Source: Paragordius varius
Lineage: Eukaryota > Nematomorpha
Assembly (NCBI GenBank): GCA_964247055.1
Contig: OZ176053.1
Location: forward strand, 6,758,001-6,822,000
Direction: 5' to 3'
Length of the DNA stretch: 64,000 bases
The position numbers were made by a program, and so were the translations under genes. The notes below the pieces were generated by a model. It was not told where the DNA came from and did not search any database. It saw nothing but the letters and a program-made list of their open reading frames with translations. Within the stretch, counting starts at the first letter, position 1; each line of letters begins with the position of its first letter. Shown piece by piece: positions 35,052 to 47,029 of the stretch.

Positions 35052-37920
35052 CTACCTTAAATAAATATTATTTTTTAAAAATATTAATATTTAGCTAAAT
35101 GTTATGCGTAAAGTTTTTTCATACAATAAAACATTCATTTAAAAGAGATATTTAATTAGATCCATATGAACAAAAAGTACTTTTATTTCAATCTTGATAA
35201 ATATATTCCGCCTAATAAAATAATTGGGCAATGAATATTTTTGTTGATATATTGTAGAATTTTATTATATATTTGCTATTTTTTGACTTCACATCGATAT
35301 CGATTTCCATGTTCATAGGACGATTGGTATTTGATCCATTATTTAATGTTTATGTTTAAAATTAATTCCATTTATCAGGTATAGAATGAGGGAGGCCCTT
35401 AATGCTCAAAACAATTTTGAGTTTAGCAAGCGTTAATGAAGGTTATACATAACGGATAATTAACATTGTTAAAGATAGCGAAAAATATTAGATTGTAGGA
35501 ATCTAACCTATAATCTCGTATGAAACATAATAAAACATGATAATCAGGCATTGAATGCGCCGAGCAATAATGACAAGTGGTAGAGGGCGCATTCATAAGG
35601 TTTTTTTCCTTTCTCTTGGCACTCCTTCTTAGGTGCAGGGCGAATTCTTCTTTTAAAAATTAAGTTTTTTATTTGGTGTAATGGTTTTGACAGACCCCAG
35701 CGGATTATATGTAATCAGTCACCCCTTTAATTTCTTTATTTATGTTACTACATCTTTTAACACATAGATAAAAACTGACGCAGAATAATAAGTTTCGATT
35801 TGATAATAAAAGGTCTAATTTATTACATGTTTTAAGAAATCAAACATGTAAATAATGTTAAATGTTGTTTTTGCTCCTTTTATATGAATAATTTTTGGGG
35901 TAAAAATCCCTAGAGCCTAAAATTAGTATATAAAAGATATTTTTAAACACGATTACATTATTCTGATATATTAATTGAAAAAATTATTCTTTTAGGGTTT
36001 ACATAAATGAAAAAGAATGTAAATCAATTGAAACAAAAAAATAAAAAAAACTTAAGAAATATCCAAGACTACTATTATAAATATAATTAAGTTAATATAT
36101 TTTATACAACACACATTCATATTTTACAGTATTCGAGCTATTTAAAAGAGTCCCAAAAACATTTGGCAGCTAAAATCTATGGTAAACCTGTGTTTACAAA
36201 TTCCTCTTTTTTATAAAATTTTGTAATGCGCCAAAGGCTATAGAAAGTATGCTTTTATTTGCCTTATATATATCAATCTATAAAATAATATTTACAATCA
36301 TAATGATCTAGAAACAAGATCATTAATTTCATATAATTATATGTTTATGATTAACAAATAAGTCCAAAGTTTAGCTTTTGTGAAGTTTGAAGATAGTCCT
36401 ATGAGGGAATTTCTTAATAATAATTAAAAATTATACTTGGGCCAAATTTATAAATATATGTTCTATGGGCTTTTAAGCCTATTATACGTAAAACATGTAA
36501 AATACAAAAAATCCCTCTCCGATCTTATAGCCGACATCCTTAATTTTTAAAAGAGCAGAAAAACCTGACAAAATTGATTATGGTTAAATTTTTTTTGGGT
36601 GGTTTTGTATCCAAAAATGTCAAAAGAATCTGTAGCGCATCTTAATTTCTTATGAATTTGTAAAAATGTAGTTCAAATATTCTCACCTCAAACATTTACG
36701 CCGCTAATTTTTTTTTATATTTTTTAAATAGCTAATACAACCACAAATAAATGTTTATTATGGTTGAAGATATAATTAATTATTGAACAGCTTTATCACA
36801 TTTACAGAGTGTCTGGATGTTTCTTGATATAGCTGTTTGCCTCAAACGTATTTGGAATTAGCCAATTCGAAAGCTAGAAGTTAAAAACTGTAAAAAATAT
36901 AAGTTTTTCTAATCAGTATAATAGTGTTAATAATAGAAGTTTGACCAAAACAAAGGGTAAAAAATCAATTAATATAAGTGTCATATAAAAGTATCCAAAA
37001 TGTCATTGTCAACAAAAAAATGAAAAGGTGATGAAGTGTTAATAAATTATTATTAAACTATTATAAAACCTTTAACGGATTTTAAGCCTTAACTATTTAA
37101 AAGCTTTAGGTTCGGATTCAAATAATTTTAAACTGGTTTAACCCAAATTTTATTTCATAAGATCTTACGTTAAATGCACTAGAAATTTCCTTTCTATATC
37201 ATATTTAACATTTCCATTTTATGAGTTGATATTTCCGGGTGGTTTCCTACCCTAGAACTTAAAGTAATTCAACTGTTTAGAAAGTTGTTTTGATTAAAAT
37301 ATGATAATCAAAATTTCTCATGTATTAAATATTTTATACTTTTTACATTTTATGGCTTCTATTGCCCTAATTCAGATAGCTTTCGATTAAGATTAAAAAT
37401 TTACAAGTAACTTGTAATATAAAACCTATCCAAATGATTTATATTTAATCATAATAAACATGGCTGTTGTATTCGCAATTTAAAAAATCTAAAAAAAATG
37501 GTGAAAGTTTGAGATGAGGATATTTGGCATATTTTAAATATTATTTTAATCATGCGCATAAAAGGTAAAGGATAGCATATTTTTGATATAAACCAATGTT
37601 AAAAATATTTTTTAAGATATTTTTAAATGTCCCTAAAATATATTACCCTGTATTCATGTAACAAATATTTGGCAAACCAAGTTAGTTAGGACTTTTGTCT
37701 TTTTTAAAAGAAAACGAAATGTTTTAACATAATTTTTAAAAGCTTAAAAAAGCTTATAAGGAATTTTAAATCTAATTTAAAAGGTTTTAAAATTTATACA
37801 GTATATAATTGAATTTTGATGGGCTACCATGTCAGTAATATTTGTATTTATTATGTTTCCCATACCTTGGTAATCTATTGACGAACCAATCGTATCAATA
37901 CAAATACACGCTTTATCGAT
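35052..37920. other. gene-free interval with one GC-rich hairpin
   Basis: I see no coding exon. The notable structure is GAATGCGCC (35553-35561) pairing with GGCGCATTC (35586-35594) across a ~24-base loop. The region immediately before 37921 should hold the MANF promoter, but no clear motif was found. Confidence 0.5.
35553..35594. other. GC-rich hairpin in AT-rich DNA
   Basis: A 9-bp perfect stem GAATGCGCC/GGCGCATTC encloses a loop containing CAAGTGGTAGAG, which vaguely resembles a tRNA A box. No tRNA cloverleaf could be drawn. It could be a SINE fragment or structured RNA. Confidence 0.4.
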
Positions 37921-38993
37921 ATGCGAAATACTCTCGTTTACATTTTTTATTTGGCATCTATCTCGTTAACATTTATATATTCTAAAGAGAATAAATGTGA
38001 AGGTTTTTTTATATTCTATATTTAAGTGTGTGAAAATGTATTTAATAAGTATCTTGAAGAATATTCACCTTACACAACCAATGAATCGTTTGAAACATTC
38101 CGTGACAATTTTCATAAATTTTGTGAAAAACTTACAGTTAAGGAGGAAAAAAATTTAGTTTTTTATTTATAATATTTAGTGTCACACTTTAGGTGCATAT
38201 CCAAATTCTATGGAATCGTTCATGAAAACTGTATATGATAAACTAAATTTGTTTTCTACTTCTGATATAATTTGCAAGAAATTACAAGATATAAAAGGAG
38301 TCTGCACCAAATACGGTATTTTATTTTGCATCATACATTTACCTTTTAACCCCTTTTTAATGCTTTGACATGATTTTTAATTTTATGAATCAATAATAAT
38401 ATCACCCAAATATATACTACATTTATAAAATATATATACATCAACATTATATTGTTAAAAACCGATATTCATTAAAACGGTAAGTATTTTATTTTATTAA
38501 ACTTTTTTTTTATTTCGATTTTACTTTAGCCTTTTAATTGTTATAACCTCACAAAACTCTTTATTTTCATTATCCCTGCAAGGGTGCATAGTCTTTGTGG
38601 AACCAAAATCATGAGCCTTTTATTAAAACGATTCGTTACCATTTTTAAAAATTTGGGCAATTTATTTGGCTTTTTGTAAATTTAAACATTTTGATCAACT
38701 CCTTTTTAATAATATATGGAACTGGAATCAAGAAAAAAATCTTGAACCATAATCACAAACGATTTTAATTTAAATCCCTGACATCAATATGTTAACTCGA
38801 TTATTATATTTATATAGAAGTTTTACCGGATTTCAGTAAGCCAGAGAAGTTGAGTGTTAAACAATTGAAAAAAATACTTAGTAACTGGGGAGTCCGTTGT
38901 GATGGCTGTCTCGAAAAAACAGATTTTGTAAAACGATTCGAAGAAGTCAAAGATCAATATATAAAAACAGAGACACCAAAAAATGAACTATAA
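37921..38993 (+). CDS. manf: MANF/CDNF-family ER-resident neurotrophic factor
   Basis: MANF is a small ER-lumen and secreted protein that supports survival under ER stress. Four exons give 174 residues: 37921-38002, 38027-38157, 38180-38315 and 38818-38993. The first two introns are 24 nt (38003-38026) and 22 nt (38158-38179), both GT...AG and frame-restoring; the third is 502 nt. Residues 1-21 form a signal peptide ([20 protein letters not shown]). The saposin-like N-domain starts with CEVC (26-29) and contains [20 protein letters not shown] and VCTKY. The SAP-like C-domain contains [15 protein letters not shown] and the conserved CxxC as CDGC. All eight family cysteines are present. The protein ends KNEL, equivalent to the RTDL/RSEL/KDEL-type retention tail. 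The gene appears intact and full length. Confidence 0.95.
38003..38026 (+). other. 24-nt spliceosomal intron
   Basis: GTTTTTTTA...TTTAAG interrupts the MANF codon for the valine of CEVC. Removing it joins G to TG and restores the conserved CEVC motif, which strongly supports real splicing. Confidence 0.9.
38158..38179 (+). other. 22-nt spliceosomal intron
   Basis: GTTTTTTATTTATAATATTTAG contains an in-frame stop (TTATAA). Its removal (phase 0) joins EEKNL to CHTLGAYP, matching the MANF family across the junction. Confidence 0.9.
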
Positions 38994-39189
38994 TATTTTT
39001 ATACTTAATAATTTTAAGAATAAGGGGATATATGAATTATTCTTGTCATAGTTTGGTTGTTATTTTACGGAAAATATATTGTAAATTATTATCTGATGCA
39101 CATCATAATATTATAACATTCTTATAAATGCTCAATATGTAAATAATATTTTAATAAATTTTGATTTTCATGTTAATTTTGCCACAATA

Positions 39190-39730
39190 TCTTGGTGACA
39201 AAATAACATTAGACTCCTCAAATAATAGCGCAATTAACGCCAGAATAATCGTACCTGGGGAAAATACCATCAGCTAAGATACATACTAAAACAAAAGCAC
39301 ATCCCTCAAAAATTTATAAAATGGGTATAAGACCAGTTTTGAAGGCCACAGAAACCATGGCATTAACACAAACTCTCAAGAGAAACGTTTCATCAGCGCT
39401 GAAAATCACATACTACGCCTGATGTCAACGCAACTTAATCACCAAGATCTCCGCAATTACATACTGGGATCAATAAACAATTCAAAAGAATGAGATACTA
39501 CGGTTACCTTGACTGTATGAATCCTGATAATCCGATCAGAACCTCATTTGAATAATCCCGCCTGGATACAATAAACCCGATCGTCCTCGTTTAACTTGGG
39601 TTAAAAAAGGTTGATCGGGATTTTTAACAACTTAACCTCCTAAAAACAGATTGTATTGATAAAGAACTATTTCACAAAAAGCTGGATAGTTTACGATGAT
39701 GTGCCATCAACTCATTATTAAACAACAACA
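39190..39730 (+). pseudogene. non-LTR retrotransposon (LINE) RT C-terminal remnant
   Basis: Frameshifted fragments resemble the end of endonuclease/RT-type LINE proteins: KMGIRPVLKATETMALTQ recalls the (L/R)PVLLYGSETW motif, and RPRLTWVKK with NLLKTDCIDKELFHKKL recalls the C-terminal GRPRxRW...DR..WR tail. Multiple stops and frame changes mark it as dead. It begins shortly after the MANF 3' end. Confidence 0.6.
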
Positions 39731-40813
39731 AATTGTGTTAATATATATAATTTCGGTTTGGTAAAAATTAGGTGACTAATATAATTTGTAAGACACACGT
39801 AGTTTTAAAATGCTATAAAGACTAAGATATAGTTGTGTATATTGATATTTTTCACCGTTGTATAATATTAAATTAACACTTTTTAGGGACAAAATAAGCG
39901 TTATTTTCTATAAAAAAATTTATTGGATAATTGCAATTTATTGATTATACGTTAGATTGGAATGATAAAGGTGTTCAAACATGATTTATCATAAAAATCT
40001 TTGATTTAAAACATTACTTTTCAATCTTAAAGTATAGATAGTGCAGCGGAAAGAAAATTTTCATATGAGAATGTAGCTTGTCCGTTGCGATATGTATCAA
40101 ATTTAGCAAATTCATTTGTGAGATTCTAACATAATTAAAATAAATGTTGAGATATAGCTAAATATTTATATATTTATAACAAGTATTACATTCTAATATA
40201 AATGTAATTGCGTCCACATAAAACGGATTATATAGTTGACTCTCAAATTCCTAATTTTTCTATTTTATATTAAAACAAATAGTAAAAAAATCTCGATTGC
40301 TGTATCTAATGTTTGACCCATCTATATATGCTTAGACGAAAAGTTAATTTAAAAAGTTTATCATTTTGGTGAATCCATGTGCACTAACATGGCAGGAAAA
40401 TAAACTTTTTTATTAAAATTCGGTGTAAACAGTGGACATCATGACCCCATTTCATGATGAGCTTTTTTTTTATAAAAATAGCGCTTTTTCACTAATTAGA
40501 TAGTGTTGAATATATAAATTCTCAAATTATTAATCAAGGGTTAATTATTATAATCTTTTTGAAAACACCTTGAAAAGCTTTATAAAACCCCTAAAGAGTC
40601 TAAAATAAAAAAATCAATCAGTTTTTAAATTTTAAAAAAAGCTCCAGAATCTTAATAAATATATATTATTGAATAAAAAGTTAATTTTATAATGACATAT
40701 CTATTTTTCTCATAATCGGGGTATTATGGAAAGGGTAGGATGTAAAAAAGGAAATCAGTCAAGAAGGATTATATTCGGTTTTATTGAAGCAGTTTGATTA
40801 GCATATGGAGAAT
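39731..40813. other. non-coding spacer
   Basis: No gene or repeat with defined ends was recognised between the LINE remnant and the MITE at 40822. Confidence 0.5.
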
Positions 40814-40821
40814 GTAGTACA

Positions 40822-41405
40822 CAGGATTGTGCATTTGACTGCTTTTTTAAAAAAGCCCGGTCAGACCATGGTCATGACCACTTTTTACATAGGTAAATAT
40901 CATGCGATATTGGATTGTGAAAATAATGTCATGTTTTTTCTTAAAAGTTTGTATTATACATTTTTTTTTATTTTATTATTTATAAATTTCAATCAAATTT
41001 ATACAAAAATTTTGTTTTTAAATAAATTTTGCTAAATGTTTGTGGCCTTCAGAATCTGCATATACATAGCTAATAATGCAAGATATTTCAAATAAAATTG
41101 TACATAGCTTGTTTTACACTTACTTCCAATTATGAAATATTTTTTCATTTTATTGGTTCTCATATATGGAAAAATTGCATATTTTGCAATGTGCTTGATT
41201 GTTTTTCGAAATAACTGGATATGCTTAAATGCTAATGTTATAAGGATGCATGTTTAACAATTTTATATTTTTTAAAAATATAAAAAAACAAAAAATCTCA
41301 TTATCACTCTTCCAATAAAATATACCAACTTTCAAAAAGCAGCTGTTTTTTTAAATGACCATGGTCAAAAAATAAATAGTCATTGACTTGGTCAGCACAA
41401 CCCTA
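40822..41405. mobile_element. hAT MITE, TAGGGTTG family, copy with perfect TSD
   Basis: The left end is CAGGATTGTGCATTTGACTG and the right end is TTGGTCAGCACAACCCTA. The 8-bp duplication GTAGTACA flanks both sides exactly (40814-40821 and 41406-41413). Subterminal palindromic CCATGGTCATGACC and GACCATGGTC motifs occur near both ends. The element is about 584 bp with no transposase, and is a sibling of 53762-54378. Confidence 0.9.
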
Positions 41406-41413
41406 GTAGTACA

Positions 41414-43333
41414 ATTAATATGCATTTAAAATTACCGTAAAAATTTTAAGTTCATTTATCCAATGGCACTCCTGTTTCCAAAAGCACGTAAATGATTGAA
41501 AAAAAGTTATGACATCAGATAAAAAAATAACTAAAATATCCATGTTTTTGTGACACCAAGAAAAATTGTTGTGCTCATTAAAAAAACTAATTGATACAAT
41601 AAATACTAAAATACAAAGTTGGATATAAGAAAAATCGAATATATTTAAAATACAGGAGTTATTTATTATTAAAAATTATAGATTCATAATTGCGAAAAGC
41701 ACCTATCAATGTTTACATCAATAAAAGGTATTTGCCCAACCATTTCGCATGCAATCAAACCTAGAATACCAAAAGTCAATCAGCTATACATGAACATATA
41801 AGATATCTTAAAAAAAATATATTAAGTCGGTGTCCATTCAATCTTTAAATACGCGAGTTGTATGACGATAAAACTGGAATAAATACTACTAAATTATGGA
41901 AAAGTAATGATATTACTATGAAAAATAAAGTAAGAGTTTTGAAATGCATGGTTTTTCTGGTAGCGAGTAATGCTGCAAAAGGTTGAGCATTATAACTTGA
42001 GAAAGTGTTGAATATAAGGAGGTCTGATAAGGTTAAGACTGAAACAATAAAAGAAAAATTAGATGAGAGCTTAATGGAAACTATAATAAAAAGTTTACAT
42101 ATATAAGGCACATTTTAAAAAGTACATCCCTTAAGAAAGATTTGATTTTTGGGAAAGTTTGAAAGAAAAAAGGAAGATAATATTAAAATGGCTGGAGACT
42201 GTAAAGAAGGAATTTGGTACAAGTATAACTGAATTAAAGGATATGGGAAAGATACAAAGTGAGGGAAGTAGTTAGTTTAATTTCCAAGGAGTGGGAACCG
42301 ACCTTAGTAATTCCTGCCTACCTACCCTATATTACAATCACAAAACTGTAAAAATACCAACATAATATATGAACTAATATTGTAATTTTTGTTTATTGCG
42401 TTGTTAAAATTTGAAAAGAAAAATTTAAATTTGCCTCCATTTTTTAAAAAAAAGAAAAAATTGAAATTATTCTCCAGTTTTCTTCTATAGAAACTTTGAT
42501 GGAATGACATTATTACTATAATTCATATTAGTCTACAAAATCACATTTTAAGGGTAATATGTGGTATATATTAAGATTAATCCCCTTAAAGTAACCCTTT
42601 GTTAATTAACATAGATGATATAATTCTGAATAAATTATTATTAAAAAATAAATTATATTTTAAGTAAATAATATTAATTTTTTATTTTACCAAGATATTT
42701 TGATAAATTAAATATGTATTTATTTTTTTCACATTTTTCGCGGGCCGGATTCTTCTTTTATAAAGACGCATGCGGCCCGAGTGTTGCAACACCTGGTCTA
42801 AGGGTTTCTCATACGAAGAGCGGTCTTTATAGGGAATTTTAACAGAATTTCTTTAATCTGGTATTGAAATCGCAGGATTTTCTGCCACGTTTTCGAAAAA
42901 AATTAACAATTTTATATGGTATCACTGGTTATTATATAATTGCAAAGATATGATGTCTTATAATGTTCAGAGTATGATATTTTTCCGTGAAATCGATATA
43001 AATAATTTTTTTGGGATTATTCCTTCACCAAAAAAACTTCATGTAACGGAATTAAAAACAAAACCATATCATATTTAATAGAGAAAAAAAATAAAAACAA
43101 AAATAAATTTTAGACTAGACGTTTCACAAAAAGGTGGCCAATGTAGGGAAATCAGTAACCTAATAATGATGAAGAGTTTGATTAATATAAGTTTTATAAA
43201 ATAATTACTCTACGAATGTAAAACCTAATTTTACATAACCAATCAAATAATTATTATCAAAATTAAACACAATTCTAAAATACCAATTTAATTCCAAGAT
43301 AAAGATATTATATATACTATGTTTAATTTGTAA
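41414..43333. other. gene-free interval with a hAT end fragment
   Basis: No coding exon was seen. A hAT-like right end (CGCGGGCCGGATTC...CGGCCCGAGTGTTGCAACACCTGG) lies at about 42738-42797 without an identifiable left partner. If the penta-EF gene at 43334 has a further 3' exon, it would lie here; I found none. Confidence 0.45.
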
Positions 43334-43841
43334 TTATAGTAAACGTAATTTATATACTTGTAATGCAAGACAGCATCTAATAAAGTCATCAAAGTAAATC
43401 ATATTTTTTCGCTGGCGATCAAATTTAAGAAATAATATTTGGTATATGGTGTCGCTTAAACGAAAACCTGTAATTATTATTAAATAAACCTTGCGTTTGT
43501 AATAATTGTTTAAGTTCATCCTTAGATATAGAACCACTTTTATCCTTATCACATATTTGGAAAATTTTTTGCCAATCATTAATATAATTCCATAAATTTT
43601 GAAATTCATTAAAATTAAGTTGTCCTTTGTAATTTTGATCAAATTTGGACATGAGCATTTTTATAGTTTCCATATGAAATGGTTCCCATGTCCCTTAAAT
43701 TAAAAATATGCATACCATTTGATAAACATTGCTGCAATTCGGTACAACTTATTAATCCACTCCCATCTTTATCAACGCTATTGTATTTTTACAAATTATT
43801 TACTGATTAAAAATGTTTTTCAATTGAGGATCATATGACAT
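43334..43841 (-). CDS. penta-EF-hand calcium-binding protein (sorcin/ALG-2/peflin type)
   Basis: Penta-EF proteins bind Ca2+ and dock to membranes or partners, often in secretion or calpain regulation. Four exons on the minus strand are 43841-43804, 43777-43716, 43693-43490 and 43467-43334, separated by introns of 26, 22 and 22 nt, giving 145 residues. EF loops: DKDGSGLISCTE (15-26), DQNYKGQLNFNE (52-63), DKDKSGSISKDE (82-93) and DRQRKNMIYFDD (118-129, degenerate). The junctions restore the hallmark LSNGTWEPF after EF1 and GFRLSDTIYQ before EF4, as in sorcin and grancalcin. CCLALQ matches the family CCVKL block. The protein then stops after VYKLRLL, so the fifth EF hand used for dimerisation is absent, or is encoded in an unrecognised 3' exon (GTATAT follows LALQ as a possible donor). 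The Gly/Pro-rich N-terminus is also lacking. Confidence 0.88.
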
Positions 43842-44932
43842 TTTAAAATACGGCTTCACTTTTCACCGTATAACAAATATTTTTCACCTATTTGCATCTT
43901 CCCAATACTTATATAGTTCATGGGACCCTATTGGTTCACCAATTCGAAGGGGTGTGCCCCGTCCTATTGTCATTGTCAACATAAACCGGCGGTTTAGTAT
44001 TACGCCACAGTTTTTAACTCTTTACTCTTATATAACGATTTTATAAAATGGGTTTTTCAATAACATTTTTATCATATCCGTTTATTGATTTGCAAATACG
44101 GCCTAATTTAAAATAATCAACAATTATTTTATCAATATAATGTTATATCCCTTTTGAGCGTTTATAACATTGGTACTTGAACCAGGGCTCTCGGGCTGCA
44201 TGCCATCCCAAAAGCTCCTTTTTATGCGCCTGAATTCATTTTATTTTTGAAGTACTAATTAGATGTTTTAATATATGCCTGTGTCAAACAGTATGCAAAA
44301 AGCACCCAAAAAATAAAGGGCTAAAAAATTTATCTTGTCCCAAGGGCCGTTCACCATATAATACCGATAAACTTTATAGCCGTTTGAAACATTAGATATT
44401 TATACCCAAAATAAATACATAAAATTTTTCTAAATAATTTAGGAGCATAAGCTGTACAATATATTTTGTTATTCTAGGATGCGGGGCCCTTGAGAAAAGA
44501 TAATATTTTTTGCAGCCCTTTTTTGGTAATAACCACTGATCAATAAAAAAATTTATATCTATAAAAAATTTGGTTATCTTAGAAGTGATTTGTATATGAG
44601 CTATACATGACGGAATATAATGGCCAATATACATTTAAAAAAAGCTTTCAAATGACCTGATAATGCTGATAGTGATGTGTAAAATTATGTCTTCCGCATC
44701 GATATATTTAGTTAACATAAATAAATCAAAAATCAAGTGAATGACTAGAAATTCATATAATATTAACTGCTTGTTTAAATGAGTGGATTACTAACTTCGT
44801 TTAATAACCTAGTTAATACGTTTCAGCTGGAAATCAAATTTTATGCAATTCGCAGCATTTTTTCTAGACTTCCGCGCGATAAAAATAAAATTCATAATAT
44901 GCATGTATGTATGCCTGTAGATCGGTGGCACT
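43842..44932. other. non-coding interval with hAT debris
   Basis: GC-rich snippets near 44173-44215 (CAGGGCTCTCGGGCTGC) and near 44480 (ATGCGGGGCCC) look like hAT terminal fragments. No coding exon was found. Confidence 0.4.
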
Positions 44933-46770
44933 CAAACCACGGCTCGCGGGCCGCATGAGGCCCTAAGAGTCCTTTAAAATTGCCATATGACCATATTGAT
45001 ACTTAGATGATTTTTTTTATTGATGAATCTAAAAAACACTAAACAAATTTTCGCTTATTTTAATAGTAATTTATTTTCTTTAGATTTAATTTTGGTAATT
45101 TTTATTTTTTACCCAATTTGGAAAAATATAATCTACATTAAATTTTAAAATTTTGGCACACGTTGTTTCTGTTTCTGTATTCTATTTTCTTTTCTATTTC
45201 GAAATTTTTATTGCATTCCTTTTTTGTATTTAAGCAAGCCTTTCACCCAAACTTGCATATACATATTAACATAATTAATTTCGACCTGTTTTTTTATAGC
45301 AGAATTCAAATTATCCTATTTTTTAAAAAAAATTTACATAATATTTTAACATATATTCAAAGAATGACATCTAATGCTAAAAAACGTAGATTTCCCGATG
45401 AAAATCGCCCCTTAAAAATATTGGGAAGAAAAATTTTTTGTCGTTTTTAAAGAAAAATGTTGTTACCTGCTTTATATGTAAGGACAACAAAATTATAAAA
45501 AAATCAATATGAAAAACATCGCGATGTGCGCTCTTCGTGAGATTTTGCAACGACAACATATTCAACGAAGACTATTTAAAATTTTTAAATTTTTACCAAT
45601 GAATAACCAAGAAAGGAAGTAATTTTCTCGAAATAATTAGCACTTTTTTCGATAGTAATGATATATCTATGAAAAAATTGGTTTTGATCTGCTCAGATGG
45701 CTGTCCCTCTATGATAGAAAAAAGGATTTATTCCTCTTTAAACAAATATAATTTGCAAAATATTTTATCCTTTCACTGCTTTGTTCATCAGCAAAACTTG
45801 GTTTCGCGTTTAAAAGATGAATCACTCAATTCAGTAATTAAAACGATTGTGGATATAGTTAACCACATCCGTGGCAGAGAAATCAACCGGCGTAAATTCA
45901 ATTATGAGAGATATCCACAGTGAGTTTGATGATATTCTTCTGTACACTGCTGTGAGATGGCTAAGCCTTAAAAAGTATTAAATAGATTATTTGTTTTAAG
46001 ACATGAAATTCTATTATTTATAAAAGATAACAGAAAGTTTGACGAGTAAATTAATAGTGACAAACGGTTGGTTTTATTAGCCTACCTTTACGACATTACT
46101 TACAAGCTTAGTATTTTTAATAAAGGTTTTTAAGGGAGAAAAATAATAACCCAATTCGCTAATTAAATATTTGCTTTTGACTAAAAATTTATAATATATA
46201 AACAAAATTTTATATTTAAACACTCCTATCTAACACTTAAAACGATTCATTAAGAAATAGTGGAATTTACCGCGGATATTGATTTAGTAATAGACAAGCA
46301 TTTAATATTTTTGTATGATGAGATGAAATTCTGTTTTCAAGAATTAATAACTATTAAAATTGATTAAAACTCGCTGAAAATCCATGATAAGGATATATCC
46401 AATATTAAGCAACTTGAACATTTCGGTTTTAATCAGGCGCATATTATTGAACAAGATTTTAAATGATTTCAATTTGGAGTCTATATTCAAGGAGAATCGT
46501 AGAGAAGAAAGATTTGTATAATTTTGGCATAATGTGCCAAATAAATATGTAAAAAAATGTGCTCAGGTTATCCCAACTGTTTTTCCCCAACTTACACGTG
46601 AGAGTGGCATATTTAAATATGAAATATGTCAAGAATACATATAAAAATCGCTTAACCGATGATCATATGGACGTCGTATAAAGATTGGCCTGTCATGAGG
46701 CAAAAACCAATTTGTCAAAAATTATTGGTTAATATCAAAATTTGTTATCAAAATATTTTTTTTCAAAATG
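44933..46770 (+). pseudogene. hAT transposase pseudogene, GTF2IRD2/ZBED-like
   Basis: A terminal-repeat-like CGGTGGCACTCAAACCACGG with CGCGGGCCGC starts at 44933. Disrupted transposase coding follows: an N-terminal KKRRFPDEN segment with a CLIC zinc-finger-like trace near 45450, then the longest open stretch at 45669-45923 with LVLICSDGCPSM, LSFHCFVHQQNL and DIVNHIRGREINRRKF. The match to GTF2IRD2/FAM200/ZBED-type domesticated hAT proteins (SFHCxIHQQNL, VNFIRSRGLNHRQF) is strong. AVRWLSLKK follows shortly after. Many stops and frame changes make it non-functional. No matching right end was found. Confidence 0.8.
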
Positions 46771-46789
46771 GTGCCATTCTCTTTTTTAA

Positions 46790-47029
46790 TGTTTTGGGAT
46801 GATATATAAGGTTTGTGAGTCATTTGCTTCAGTTTCTGGAACATTGGCTGCATTAATCCTTTTTTGTTATTCAATTCAAAGTAAACGAGGCCGACCACCG
46901 ATGATGTGGTTGGATATCATAAAAGAGGAGACTAAAATGACATTGAGCGATCTCAATCTAGTGGTAAAAGATAGAAGAAAGTGGAAAGAAATAGTGAAAA
47001 CTTTATCCAAAAAGTCGTTTACGACTTAG
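46790..47029 (+). pseudogene. LINE endonuclease/RT C-terminal tail fragment
   Basis: KRGRPPMMWLDIIKEETKMT followed by LSDLNLVVKDRRKWKEIVKT is the typical C-terminal tail of LINE RT proteins ((K)RGRPxxRW.D.IKED...DR..W). The fragment is about 55 residues, lacks the RT core, and appears to be a 5'-truncated insertion next to the hAT pseudogene. Confidence 0.7.
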
